Origin: Deltaproteobacteria bacterium
GTDB taxonomy: Bacteria; Desulfobacterota; Syntrophia; Syntrophales; JAAYKM01
Direction: 5' to 3'
Length of the DNA: 10,939 nt
Assembly (NCBI GenBank): GCA_019136935.1
Contig: JAGVTI010000224.1
Coordinates: 1-10,939, forward strand
The notes beneath the pieces were generated by a model. The model worked only from the letters and a program-made list of their open reading frames with translations. It was not told the DNA's origin and did no database searches. Positions within the stretch are counted from its first letter, which is position 1, and each line of letters starts with the position of its first letter. Positions 1-7,829 of the stretch are shown in pieces. Position numbers and translations under genes: made by a program.

Positions 1-895
<895 letters not shown>

Positions 896-959
896 TTTCC
901 GTTTCCCGCGATTTTGCATTTTCTGACATCTTTGAATTCACCCGGGGGGATGAAGAAAA

Positions 960-2267
960 GTGGTCGCGTACATTCTGGTCATCGACGATGACCCGTCCTG
1001 TCGTTTTTTGCAGAGCGCACTCCGGGGGCCGGAAACAGTCGTGGATACCTTCATGGATCCAACGGCGGCCCCTACGGAGAGCCTGCACCGGTATGATCTG
1101 CTCATCGCGGATATCCGGATGACCCGCCTGGCCTCTTTCAGAAAGATCCGCGAAATCCTTCCACAAACACCGGTGGTACTGCTCAGCACCGCCGGAGACC
1201 TCGAAACAACCATGGAAGCCGTCAAATGGGGGGCTTGGGATTGTCTCAAGAAGCCCTTTCCCCCTGGTGCCATTCATGCCCTGGCGGCAAAAATCCTCAC
1301 CGTACGGGATATGTGCCGGCAGAACACGGAATCCGCCCCCTCTACAAGCGCACCGGCGCGTTTTATCGGCTCTTCCGACACCATGATGGCGTTTTACAAG
1401 CAGATTGCCCGCGTGGCCGATGCGGACGCCAGTGTTCTCATTGAAGGGGAAAGCGGAACGGGGAAAGATCTGACGGCCCACGCCCTCCATCATCTTAGTT
1501 CACGCCGGGGAAAACCCTTCCTGGTCGTCCATTGCGGTGCCATTCCGGAAACGCTCCTGGAATCCGAACTTTTCGGTTATGAGAAGGGAGCCTTCACGGG
1601 AGCCGACCGCGCCCATCCGGGACTTCTGGAAACGGCCGAGGATGGAAGCCTGTTTCTGGATGAAATTACGGAAATGGCTCCCTCCCTCCAGGGAAAGCTC
1701 CTGCGGTTCATGCAGAACGGCGAGGTAAGGCGATTGGGAGGTTACCAGGTCCGGCAGGTGACGGTTCGGGTCATCGCTTCAACCAACCGAAACCTGGACG
1801 AGGAAATCAAGGCAAAACGATTCCGCGCCGACCTCATGTACCGTTTCGTCGTCCGCCTGGTAACGCCGCCTTTGCGGGAACACAAGGATGATCTTCCCCA
1901 ACTGATCCGGTCCATCCTGCAGAAAAATCATCGGGACGGCGTCTACGTTTCCCCGGAAGCGATGGAGATGCTTTGTGCCTACGATTGGCCGGGTAATGTC
2001 CGGGAACTGGAAAACATCCTCCGGCAGACCCAGTTGCTTTGCCCATACCCCGTCATTCTGCCGGAGCATTTACCGGAACGGCTCCATAACCGCCCAGGTA
2101 CGGAACCGCTGTCTTTGACGCTTCTGGAGGAAGCGGAACGGACGCAGATTCTGAAAACGATGCAAACACACGGCTGGAACCAAAGCAAAGCGGCTCAAAT
2201 TCTGGGAATCGACCGAAAAACATTGAGGACCAAGATGCTCCGCTATTGGCTGGATAAGGACTATTGA
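960..2267 (+). CDS. Sigma-54-dependent response regulator (NtrC family: receiver, AAA+, Fis-type HTH)
   Basis: An enhancer-binding activator that, when phosphorylated by a sensor kinase, remodels sigma-54 RNA polymerase. Residues 1-115 form a receiver domain: acidic pocket D9-D11, phosphoacceptor D51, S76/T77 and K98. Residues 135-365 form the AAA+ domain: Walker A GESGTGKD (163-170), the sigma-54-contacting GAFTGA (210-215), Walker B GSLFLDEI (229-236), sensor I Asn near 276, a likely arginine-finger region RADLMYRF (289-296), and WPGNVRELEN. A Fis-type helix-turn-helix (NQSKAAQILGIDRKTLRTK) ends the 435-residue protein. The GTG start puts the receiver beta-1 strand at residue 4, and a G-rich stretch at 944-949 can serve as ribosome site. 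The loop after D51 reads DIRMTRLASF, about three residues shorter than the usual PGMDG form. No histidine kinase gene lies in the window. Confidence 0.95.
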   Translation: MVAYILVIDDDPSCRFLQSALRGPETVVDTFMDPTAAPTESLHRYDLLIADIRMTRLASFRKIREILPQTPVVLLSTAGDLETTMEAVKWGAWDCLKKPFPPGAIHALAAKILTVRDMCRQNTESAPSTSAPARFIGSSDTMMAFYKQIARVADADASVLIEGESGTGKDLTAHALHHLSSRRGKPFLVVHCGAIPETLLESELFGYEKGAFTGADRAHPGLLETAEDGSLFLDEITEMAPSLQGKLLRFMQNGEVRRLGGYQVRQVTVRVIASTNRNLDEEIKAKRFRADLMYRFVVRLVTPPLREHKDDLPQLIRSILQKNHRDGVYVSPEAMEMLCAYDWPGNVRELENILRQTQLLCPYPVILPEHLPERLHNRPGTEPLSLTLLEEAERTQILKTMQTHGWNQSKAAQILGIDRKTLRTKMLRYWLDKDY

Positions 2268-2294
2268 AGAGGTTCCACATCCTCTGTAAAACGA

Positions 2295-2329
2295 AAAAGG
2301 CACGGGGGAAACAAAATCCCGTGCCTTTT
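2295..2329. terminator. Bidirectional intrinsic terminator between convergent genes
   Basis: A 12-bp perfect stem, AAAAGGCACGGG (2295-2306) with CCCGTGCCTTTT (2318-2329), and an 11-base loop. The stem ends in A-run and T-run, and further T's follow on the plus strand (TTTTCCGTTTT). The same structure read on the minus strand also ends in a T-run. It lies between the stop codons of the regulator (2267) and of the secreted protein gene (2347), so it can end both transcripts. Confidence 0.85.
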
Positions 2330-2346
2330 CCGTTTTATGGAAACCG

Positions 2347-2709
2347 TCAATTCTTCGAGACGGTTTTACTCTTTCCCGATTTTTTCGCAGAAGGTTTTTT
2401 GACCTTGACCTTGAATGCTTCCTTCTTTCCATCCTTTTCCGTGTAGTACACGGTTACCTTTTCTCCGACCGAAACCTTCGCCGGTTTGGTCAGGGCAAAC
2501 GTCATGGCGTCTTTCTTGCCTTTCTTGGTGAATTCAATCTTGATCATCACATCGGAAAGACTGACAACGGTCCCGGTCTTCTGCTTTTTGGCCAGTTTCA
2601 CCTTTTCCGCCTCCGGATTTGCGGTCGTTGCGGAAACCGGTCCGACAGCCATAGCCGTTAAAGAAAATAAAAAAACGAATCCGATCATCAAAACCATTAC
2701 GCGTTTCAT
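2347..2709 (-). CDS. Small secreted basic protein of unknown function
   Basis: A 120-residue protein not assigned to a named family. Residues 1-27 look like a Sec signal peptide: MKR, a hydrophobic stretch (VMVLMIGFVFLFSLTAMA), then possible cleavage after A21 or A27. The mature part of about 93 residues has no Cys and is rich in Lys. It contains TGTVVSLSDVMIKIEF and VSVGEKVTVYYTEKDGKK, which resemble small beta-barrel exported proteins, and a basic tail (KKPSAKKSGKSK). A longer frame opens with TTG at 2745, but ATG 2709 is chosen: it starts the signal peptide and has a strong ribosome site, GGGAGGTG at 2716-2723, about six bases upstream. A sigma-54-type promoter at 2746-2761 gives a leader of about 25 bases. 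The gene converges on a sigma-54 activator gene. An envelope or periplasmic location is inferred. Confidence 0.8.
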   Translation of the reverse strand: MKRVMVLMIGFVFLFSLTAMAVGPVSATTANPEAEKVKLAKKQKTGTVVSLSDVMIKIEFTKKGKKDAMTFALTKPAKVSVGEKVTVYYTEKDGKKEAFKVKVKKPSAKKSGKSKTVSKN

Positions 2710-2745
2710 CAATGACACCTCCCAATCAAAGTTTTCCCATCTCAA

Positions 2746-2761
2746 AGCAGCTTGTGTGCCA
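2746..2761 (-). promoter_or_regulatory. Candidate sigma-54 (-24/-12) promoter
   Basis: Read on the minus strand the bases are TGGCAC-ACAAG-CTGCT, against the consensus TGGCAC-N5-TTGC(A/T). The -24 half is perfect, the obligatory GG and GC are exactly ten bases apart, and only the first T of the -12 half differs. The predicted transcript start is near 2735, upstream of the ribosome site (2716-2723) and the ATG at 2709. This placement and the neighbouring sigma-54 activator raise its credibility. Activity is inferred. Confidence 0.65.
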
Positions 2762-2892
2762 TTGCTTCAGAGCGGAGGAGGACCGCGATTTATCCTTTGA
2801 AATCAGACTCTTGAAATTTTAATTCTCGGTAGGAACGGCTTGAGGAACCATACAGATGGCCCAATTTTCCCCAGTTGCCGGGGTATTCTTCC

Positions 2893-3957
2893 TCAAGGCT
2901 TTCTACGCAGGCGCCGGTAAACCCAGCAGTGAAAGAAGAAAAACCAGGCGACACCACCGCCCAGATGGATCATTTTCCGGGCAACCCGCCTCATGTTCTG
3001 CTGCTGGCCGACTTTCCGGTCGGCAAAGTACATGCCCAGAAGCCCCTGGTTGATCATCCGGTGGAACCGGCTGTCGGGAAGACCGGCGATGCCGGTTAAG
3101 GACCGCTCGTAGAAGTAGATGAGGCGCTGGGCGAGAATTGTTTCGGAAGGGAAACAGGCGCAGAAATTGAGATCCCCTTCCATCCGGTCTTCCTGCTGGT
3201 CGATGAAATAATCCAGCAGGATGTGAAGACCCTGCACCCAGGGAAAGTACGCCTCCTTGATCCGGCAGACCAGGCCTTCGGTCAGGACACCGGTGAAGGC
3301 ATAGGAAACGAGGCAGAAAATCCCCAGGGTCGATCCTGCGCTGGCGGAAAATTCGTACCAGGCCAAGCCCGGCAGGGTCGCCTGCCGCCCGGCAAACCAG
3401 GCCATAAGGCGGGGCAGCCGTTCCTCGTGCCTGACGTGCTTGTGAACCTGCAGCCGGCAGTAATCATCGGCCAGTTCGTGCAGAACAGGGGCGATGACGG
3501 GATACGCATCCAGGGAGCCCAGGGCCTCCTGACAGGTTTTCACCAGATCAAGGAGATAACCGCCGTCGTCCTGCTCCGGGTGGAGCCGGTAATAGGAAAT
3601 GGGGGCCTCCGACGGGGACAGGGCATGGCGCATGGCCTGATGGAGGAACTGAAAATCCTCGGGGTCAAGAGAAGTGCTCCGGTCACAGAGATTATCCAGG
3701 TAATCGCTGATGGTCTGGTAGGCCACGATAAACCGGATCGCCTCCCGGTAATGATCCCGCGCCAGAAGCCCGTAAATCGATCCTCCCTCGCAGTGAAAGG
3801 TTTTGGAACGGATGCTTGCCACGGCCTGCCGGCGTAATTCAGGATCGGGAATCCTGCGGGCTTTCTCCGCCCACTCCGCAAGATACCGATGTACCAGGGG
3901 ACGGACCTGGATGAAAATTCTGGTGGTCATCGTGACCAGGGACCGGGGCACATTCAC
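2893..3957 (-). CDS. DUF2600 family protein (YtpB-like, tetraprenyl-beta-curcumene synthase homologue)
   Basis: A homologue of the family named after Bacillus YtpB, a class I-type terpene synthase that acts on C35 prenyl diphosphate in sesquarterpene formation. In this 354-residue protein the family signature SDYLDNLCDRS (about 84-94) supplies Asp85, Asp88 and Asp92. A second acidic cluster, DYFIDQQED (249-257), fits a second metal-binding site. The mostly helical, aromatic-rich composition and length also fit. The C-terminus is hydrophobic then basic (WFFFFHCWVYRRLRRKP), which may dock on the membrane. The start is GTG 3957, with GGGAGA at 3969-3974 eleven bases upstream; ATG 3930 lacks a ribosome site. 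It stands alone, divergent from a flavoprotein gene, with no prenyltransferase gene in view. The family is secure; the substrate and product are not known here. Confidence 0.85.
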   Translation of the reverse strand: MNVPRSLVTMTTRIFIQVRPLVHRYLAEWAEKARRIPDPELRRQAVASIRSKTFHCEGGSIYGLLARDHYREAIRFIVAYQTISDYLDNLCDRSTSLDPEDFQFLHQAMRHALSPSEAPISYYRLHPEQDDGGYLLDLVKTCQEALGSLDAYPVIAPVLHELADDYCRLQVHKHVRHEERLPRLMAWFAGRQATLPGLAWYEFSASAGSTLGIFCLVSYAFTGVLTEGLVCRIKEAYFPWVQGLHILLDYFIDQQEDRMEGDLNFCACFPSETILAQRLIYFYERSLTGIAGLPDSRFHRMINQGLLGMYFADRKVGQQQNMRRVARKMIHLGGGVAWFFFFHCWVYRRLRRKP

Positions 3958-3990
3958 CGTTCACTTTTTCTCCCGTTGTGGTATGGATCG

Positions 3991-4008
3991 AACCAGACAA
4001 TCCTGGTT
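3991..4008. repeat. Short inverted repeat in divergent promoter region
   Basis: AACCAG (3991-3996) and CTGGTT (4003-4008) form a 6-bp dyad with a 6-base spacer, in the roughly 100-base gap between the divergent DUF2600 and flavoprotein genes. This is the size and place expected of an operator for a dimeric regulator. It is short enough to occur by chance, and no clear -35/-10 pair was found beside it. Confidence 0.3.
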
Positions 4009-4058
4009 GCCTTAACACATGGACCGCATTTACTCAAGAAAAGGGAACCCGCAGAGAC

Positions 4059-5447
4059 ATGCCCCAAAAAAAATCGGAACAAACAGCCAGGGAAGACCAT
4101 GACGTCATCGTCATCGGTGCCGGAGCGGGCGGTATGATGGCCGCCGGGCGGGCCGCCGAAGCGGGGGCGCGTGTGCTCCTGCTCGAAAAGATGAAGCAAC
4201 CGGGAAAGAAGATTCTCCTGAGCGGGAAAACACGCTGCAATCTTTCCAACGTGAAAGATTTAAAGGGATTCATCGCCATGTTCGGGGATAACGGTCCGTT
4301 CCTTTACCGGGCCTTTCACCATTTTCCCCGTGAAAATCTTCTGAACCTTTTGAGCGCCTACGGTGTGGAAACAAAGGTGGAACGGGGCGGGCGCATCTTT
4401 CCCGTATCCGATCGTGCGGAAGACGTGGTCTTTGCCCTGTGCCTCTTCATGGAAAAATTCCAGGTCGAGCTCCGCACGGGAATCCGGGTGGAGGGTATCG
4501 AAACGCGAAAAGGACACGTGACGGGAGTGCAGACCGGCGAGGGCTATTTCCCGTCAAAGTCCGTCGTTTTGGCGACGGGCGGCGCGACCTATCCGATGAC
4601 CGGCTCCACCGGGGACGGTTACCGGATGGTTTCTTCCCTCGGGCATTCCATCGTGAAGCTCCGGCCTGCCCTGGTGCCCCTGATCGTGGCGGAAACGGAC
4701 CTGGCGGCGTCCATGCAGGGCGTCAGCCTCAAAAACGTCAGGATGACGGCCTTCGCCTGTCCCTCCGATCAAATCGATCTCTCCCGGATCCCCGGTTTTG
4801 AAACGGGCCGGGGAATCCGGTCGAGGAAACGTCCTTCCGCAGTCATCGAAAGCCGGCAGGGAGAAATGATGATGACCCACTTCGGTCTGGGAGGACCGAT
4901 CACTCTCCTGATGAGCCTCTCCATTGTCGACGCCCTGGCGAAGGGACCCGTCAGCGTGTCCATTGACCTGAAACCGGCCCTGGATGTGAAACAGCTCCAC
5001 GAAAGGTTGCAGAGGGATTTCAACGCGAGCGGGAAACGCACCTTCCGCAGGATCATGGCGAATCTCGTTCCCCACAAGATGGTGGACCCCCTGACCAGGC
5101 TGGCGGGGGTGGAAGGGGACCGGGCGGCAAGCCAGATCACGTCCCGGGAGCGGGCGGCAATCGTCATGGCCATGAAATCACTGAGATTCACCATCAAAAG
5201 CCCCCTTCCCCTGTCCCGGGCGATCGTCACGGCCGGGGGGATATCGCTCAAGGAAATCGATCCGAAAACGATGGCGTCCCTGAAAGTTGCAGGTCTTTAC
5301 TTCTGCGGCGAGGTGATGGACATCGACGCGGATACGGGCGGTTACAATCTGCAGGCCGCTTTTTCCACGGGATGGCTCGCCGGAGAATCGGCGGCTCGGC
5401 ATGCTCTGTTCGAACCGCATCAGCCGCAGAAGGAGCCGAATGGGTAA
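4059..5447 (+). CDS. HI0933-family FAD-dependent oxidoreductase (BaiN/YhiN-like)
   Basis: A cytoplasmic flavoprotein of the HI0933 family (PF03486), whose physiological reaction is mostly unknown; some members are annotated as BaiN-like reductases. The N-terminal Rossmann fingerprint is DVIVIGAGAGGMMAAG with GxGxxG at about 20-25 and an acidic strand end LLLEK. Family motifs follow in order: GKTRCNLSN, ATGGATYPMTGSTGDGY, MMTHFGLGGPI, VTAGGISLKEI, and the FAD-binding end GLYFCGEVMDIDADTGGYNLQAAFSTG. The open frame extends to a GTG at 3978. ATG 4059 (462 residues) is preferred because it starts close to the Rossmann strand and leaves room for promoters. The ribosome site is weak (AAGGGA near 4041). 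The protein carries extra sequence between the TGSTGDGY and THFG motifs (residues about 230-275). It is divergent from the DUF2600 gene; a functional link is only a guess. Confidence 0.9.
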   Translation: MPQKKSEQTAREDHDVIVIGAGAGGMMAAGRAAEAGARVLLLEKMKQPGKKILLSGKTRCNLSNVKDLKGFIAMFGDNGPFLYRAFHHFPRENLLNLLSAYGVETKVERGGRIFPVSDRAEDVVFALCLFMEKFQVELRTGIRVEGIETRKGHVTGVQTGEGYFPSKSVVLATGGATYPMTGSTGDGYRMVSSLGHSIVKLRPALVPLIVAETDLAASMQGVSLKNVRMTAFACPSDQIDLSRIPGFETGRGIRSRKRPSAVIESRQGEMMMTHFGLGGPITLLMSLSIVDALAKGPVSVSIDLKPALDVKQLHERLQRDFNASGKRTFRRIMANLVPHKMVDPLTRLAGVEGDRAASQITSRERAAIVMAMKSLRFTIKSPLPLSRAIVTAGGISLKEIDPKTMASLKVAGLYFCGEVMDIDADTGGYNLQAAFSTGWLAGESAARHALFEPHQPQKEPNG

Positions 5448-5509
5448 AAAGAATCGCCTTTTTCTGTTTTCCATAGATTTAATCAGGACTTGAAGATTCG
5501 TTAAACTCC

Positions 5510-5538
5510 TTGACAAGGCAGAAATGTTCGGATAAGAG
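5510..5538 (+). promoter_or_regulatory. Sigma-70-type promoter of tRNA-Thr
   Basis: A perfect -35 TTGACA at 5510-5515 is followed after 17 bases by a weaker -10, TAAGAG, at 5533-5538. The tRNA begins 30 bases further on, as expected for a short 5' leader. The -10 matches consensus at only three positions, so the exact box is uncertain. Confidence 0.5.
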
Positions 5539-5568
5539 AGGGTCTCCTGTTGAGCAAAAAATGAGAAA

Positions 5569-5644
<76 letters not shown>

Positions 5645-5650
5645 GAAATC

Positions 5651-5689
5651 AGAGTCTCTCGGTCTTGACAACGAGGGGCTTTTTTCTTT
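5651..5689 (+). terminator. Intrinsic terminator after tRNA-Thr
   Basis: AGTCTCTCG (5653-5661) pairs with CGAGGGGCT (5672-5680), nine pairs of which two are G-U, around a 10-base loop. A T-run follows from 5680 (TTTTTTCTTT). It lies just after the encoded CCA and isolates the tRNA from mrp. Confidence 0.75.
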
Positions 5690-5760
5690 GGCTCTTTCGT
5701 CCGGAACCAGGAGTGAAGGAGCTTGAATAGTCCGATCAAAGAAACACAAAGGAACGTTTT

Positions 5761-6651
5761 ATGGCAGAGGAACAAAAATCATCGTGCAGCGGATGCGGCA
5801 GCGCACATGGACAGCAGGGAGAAGGCGGATTCCAGGCATTTCTCGAACAGGAAGAACTGAAGGACCGGATGGGTAAGATCCAACATAAGATCCTGGTCAT
5901 GTCGGGAAAAGGAGGCGTGGGAAAAAGCACCGTCGCCACGAACCTGGCCGTCGCCCTGTCGAAAGCGGGGAAAGCCGTCGGTCTGCTGGACGTGGATTTT
6001 CACGGACCGAGTATTCCGACTCTCCTGAAACTCGAAGGAAAACCGGTTTACCAAAGTGAGGAAGGCTTGATTCCCGTCGAATTTTCCTCCGGAATCAAGG
6101 TCATGTCGGTCGGTTTTCTTCTCAGGGACCAGGATGAGGCGGTCATCTGGCGCGGCCCCATGAAAATCGGGTTCCTCAAGCAGCTCTTGAAAGACGTGAT
6201 CTGGGGAGACCTGGATTACCTGGTGATCGATTTTCCCCCGGGAACGGGTGATGAGCCTCTTTCCATTGCGCAGATGATCCCGGAATGCGACGGCGCCATC
6301 ATTGTGACGACACCGCAGAATCTCGCTCTGAACGACGTGAAGAAATCCATCAATTTCTGCCGGCGGATCAAGGTTCCCGTTCTGGGCGTTGTTGAAAACA
6401 TGAGCGGCCTCGTCTGTCCCCATTGCCGGAACGTGATCGATTTATTCAAAAAGGGCGGCGGGGAAGAGATGGCAAAGAAGATGGACGTGCCCTTCCTGGG
6501 CAGGATTCCGATCGATCCCAGTATCGTGGAAGCCTCCGACCTGGGGGAACCCTACGTCAGCCGTCACGGCGGTACGGAAGGGGCGGCGGCTTTTTCCAGG
6601 ATCGTGCAGCATGTGATCGATCTTGAAGATAAAGGCAATACGTTAAGCTGA
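5761..6651 (+). CDS. mrp: Mrp/NBP35 family iron-sulfur cluster carrier ATPase
   Basis: A cytoplasmic P-loop ATPase of the Mrp/NBP35/ApbC group, which carries and delivers Fe-S clusters to target enzymes. It has 296 residues. The deviant Walker A GKGGVGKST is at 49-57, the LLDVDFHGPSIP segment follows, and the family motif VIDFPPGTGDEP is present. The C-terminal CPHC at 219-222 is the CxxC that binds a bridging cluster between two subunits. The N-terminus lacks the DUF59/MIP18 domain of E. coli Mrp. Instead a short tail carries C9-S-G-C12, the NBP35-like form. ATG 5761 has AAAGGA at 5748-5753, seven bases upstream. The DHH phosphoesterase gene follows after 72 bases in the same direction with no terminator seen, so the two may share a transcript. 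Confidence 0.95.
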   Translation: MAEEQKSSCSGCGSAHGQQGEGGFQAFLEQEELKDRMGKIQHKILVMSGKGGVGKSTVATNLAVALSKAGKAVGLLDVDFHGPSIPTLLKLEGKPVYQSEEGLIPVEFSSGIKVMSVGFLLRDQDEAVIWRGPMKIGFLKQLLKDVIWGDLDYLVIDFPPGTGDEPLSIAQMIPECDGAIIVTTPQNLALNDVKKSINFCRRIKVPVLGVVENMSGLVCPHCRNVIDLFKKGGGEEMAKKMDVPFLGRIPIDPSIVEASDLGEPYVSRHGGTEGAAAFSRIVQHVIDLEDKGNTLS

Positions 6652-6723
6652 GAAAGAGCGTGTGTTTGGAGTGGTTTCCCCTGAAGAGGGTGAACTGAAG
6701 GCCCGGGACTTTGAGAAATCTCC

Positions 6724-7785
6724 ATGAAGCGGGTTGAATCTCTTCTCATCACGGAAGAAACTGTTTTCAATGTCGTCAAGCTGGCCGCCATGCTCAGGGA
6801 AAACGATTCCCTGGCGGTTCTCATGTACGGGGCACCGGACCCCGACGCGATTTCCTCCGCCATGGCCCTCCGTGAACTCGCCCATCAGAAAGCCGGACTG
6901 GTTAGATGCGTCTTCGTGGCAACCCAGCCCTTTGTCCGTCACCAGAATCTCGAGTTCGCCCGGTCGATGGGAATCGACATCCAGCTTCTGGATAGAACCG
7001 ATCTCACGGAATACCGGCTGATTGCCGTGGTAGACAGCCAGCCGTCCTTTTTCGGGAATGCCCTGGGAAATATCCATCCGCAGATCGTTCTGGACCATCA
7101 CCCCCGGAAACCGGGCTGGCACGCGGAGCTGGAAGATATCCGCAAGGGTTACGGCGCCCTCTCCACCATCATGACCGGTTACCTGCTGGCCGCGCGGGTC
7201 CGGATTCCAAGAATTCTTTATACGGCCCTTCTGTACGGCATCCGGAGTGACACCAACAATTTTGAACGGGATGTCCGCCTGGAAGATATCGGTGCTTATT
7301 ACCTGACCTTCGCCCGGGCCAACCGGGAACTGATCCGCCGCATCGAAATGAATCAGATCCCCGAACGGTACCTGAAGTATTTCGAGTTCGCCTACCGGCA
7401 CAAACACCGCCATCGCGAAAAGATCTTCTGTTTTCTCGGAACGGTTGAAAATACCGATGTCTGCGTGCAGGTAGCGGATTTTCTGCTGCGGATCATCCAG
7501 ATCTATTACGTCGTGGTGGCCGGGGTAGTCAAGGACCGGCTGATCATCGTCTTCCGGGGTGACGGCTACCGGATGAACTGCGGAGCCATCGCCTCAAGAA
7601 CCTTCGGTCGCCTGGGAAGCGCCGGAGGACATCGCAGCGCCGCCCGCGCAGAAATCCAACTTGGCCAGTTGAAGGAAGTCCTGGCGGGAGATCTCTCCTA
7701 CGAAAGCCTGGAACAGTTCCTCCTGCAAAACCTCGAGGTGAAGAAAGAACGGTCCCGCTCTTCCGGAGAAAAAGAAAAGGGGTGA
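6724..7785 (+). CDS. DHH/DHHA1 family phosphoesterase (NrnA-like)
   Basis: A probable manganese-dependent phosphoesterase of the DHH superfamily, whose NrnA branch degrades short oligonucleotides or dinucleotides such as pAp or pGpG. In this 353-residue protein the DHH domain shows PDPDA (38-42), VDSQP with D104, the DHH triad at 124-126 and SDTNNF with D176. The DHHA1 domain has RGDGYRMNCGAIASR (278-292) and GGHRSAAR (301-308), the substrate-binding loop. One departure is seen: the His that usually precedes motif I (HxxPDxDA) is Tyr35 (codon TAC at 6826-6828), so a metal ligand may be altered. The ribosome site is weak. The lysine- and arginine-rich tail (KKERSRSSGEKEKG) ends inside a terminator stem. 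It follows mrp and may be co-transcribed. The substrate is unknown. Confidence 0.88.
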   Translation: MKRVESLLITEETVFNVVKLAAMLRENDSLAVLMYGAPDPDAISSAMALRELAHQKAGLVRCVFVATQPFVRHQNLEFARSMGIDIQLLDRTDLTEYRLIAVVDSQPSFFGNALGNIHPQIVLDHHPRKPGWHAELEDIRKGYGALSTIMTGYLLAARVRIPRILYTALLYGIRSDTNNFERDVRLEDIGAYYLTFARANRELIRRIEMNQIPERYLKYFEFAYRHKHRHREKIFCFLGTVENTDVCVQVADFLLRIIQIYYVVVAGVVKDRLIIVFRGDGYRMNCGAIASRTFGRLGSAGGHRSAARAEIQLGQLKEVLAGDLSYESLEQFLLQNLEVKKERSRSSGEKEKG

Positions 7786-7801
7786 GAAAGCATCACCCCT
7801 T
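7777..7801 (-). terminator. Intrinsic terminator of the fmdB-like unit, overlapping the DHH stop codon
   Basis: AAGGGGTGA (7777-7785) and TCACCCCTT (7793-7801) form a perfect 9-bp stem with a 7-base loop. On the minus strand the stem is followed by TTCTTTTTC, a good U-tract. On the plus strand CAGGCC follows, so it should act mainly on the minus transcript, though the hairpin may also slow the plus one. The DHH gene's TGA stop (7783-7785) is the end of the left arm. Confidence 0.75.
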
Positions 7802-7829
7802 CAGGCCGGATTCTGATCAAGAAACCCTT

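Noticed and set aside
2773-2787. GCGG-N7-CCGC dyad above the secreted protein gene
   Set aside because: Only four base pairs per arm; expected by chance in GC-rich DNA.
3223-3837. 204-residue plus-strand frame opposite DUF2600
   Set aside because: Antisense shadow; no ribosome site and no recognisable domain.
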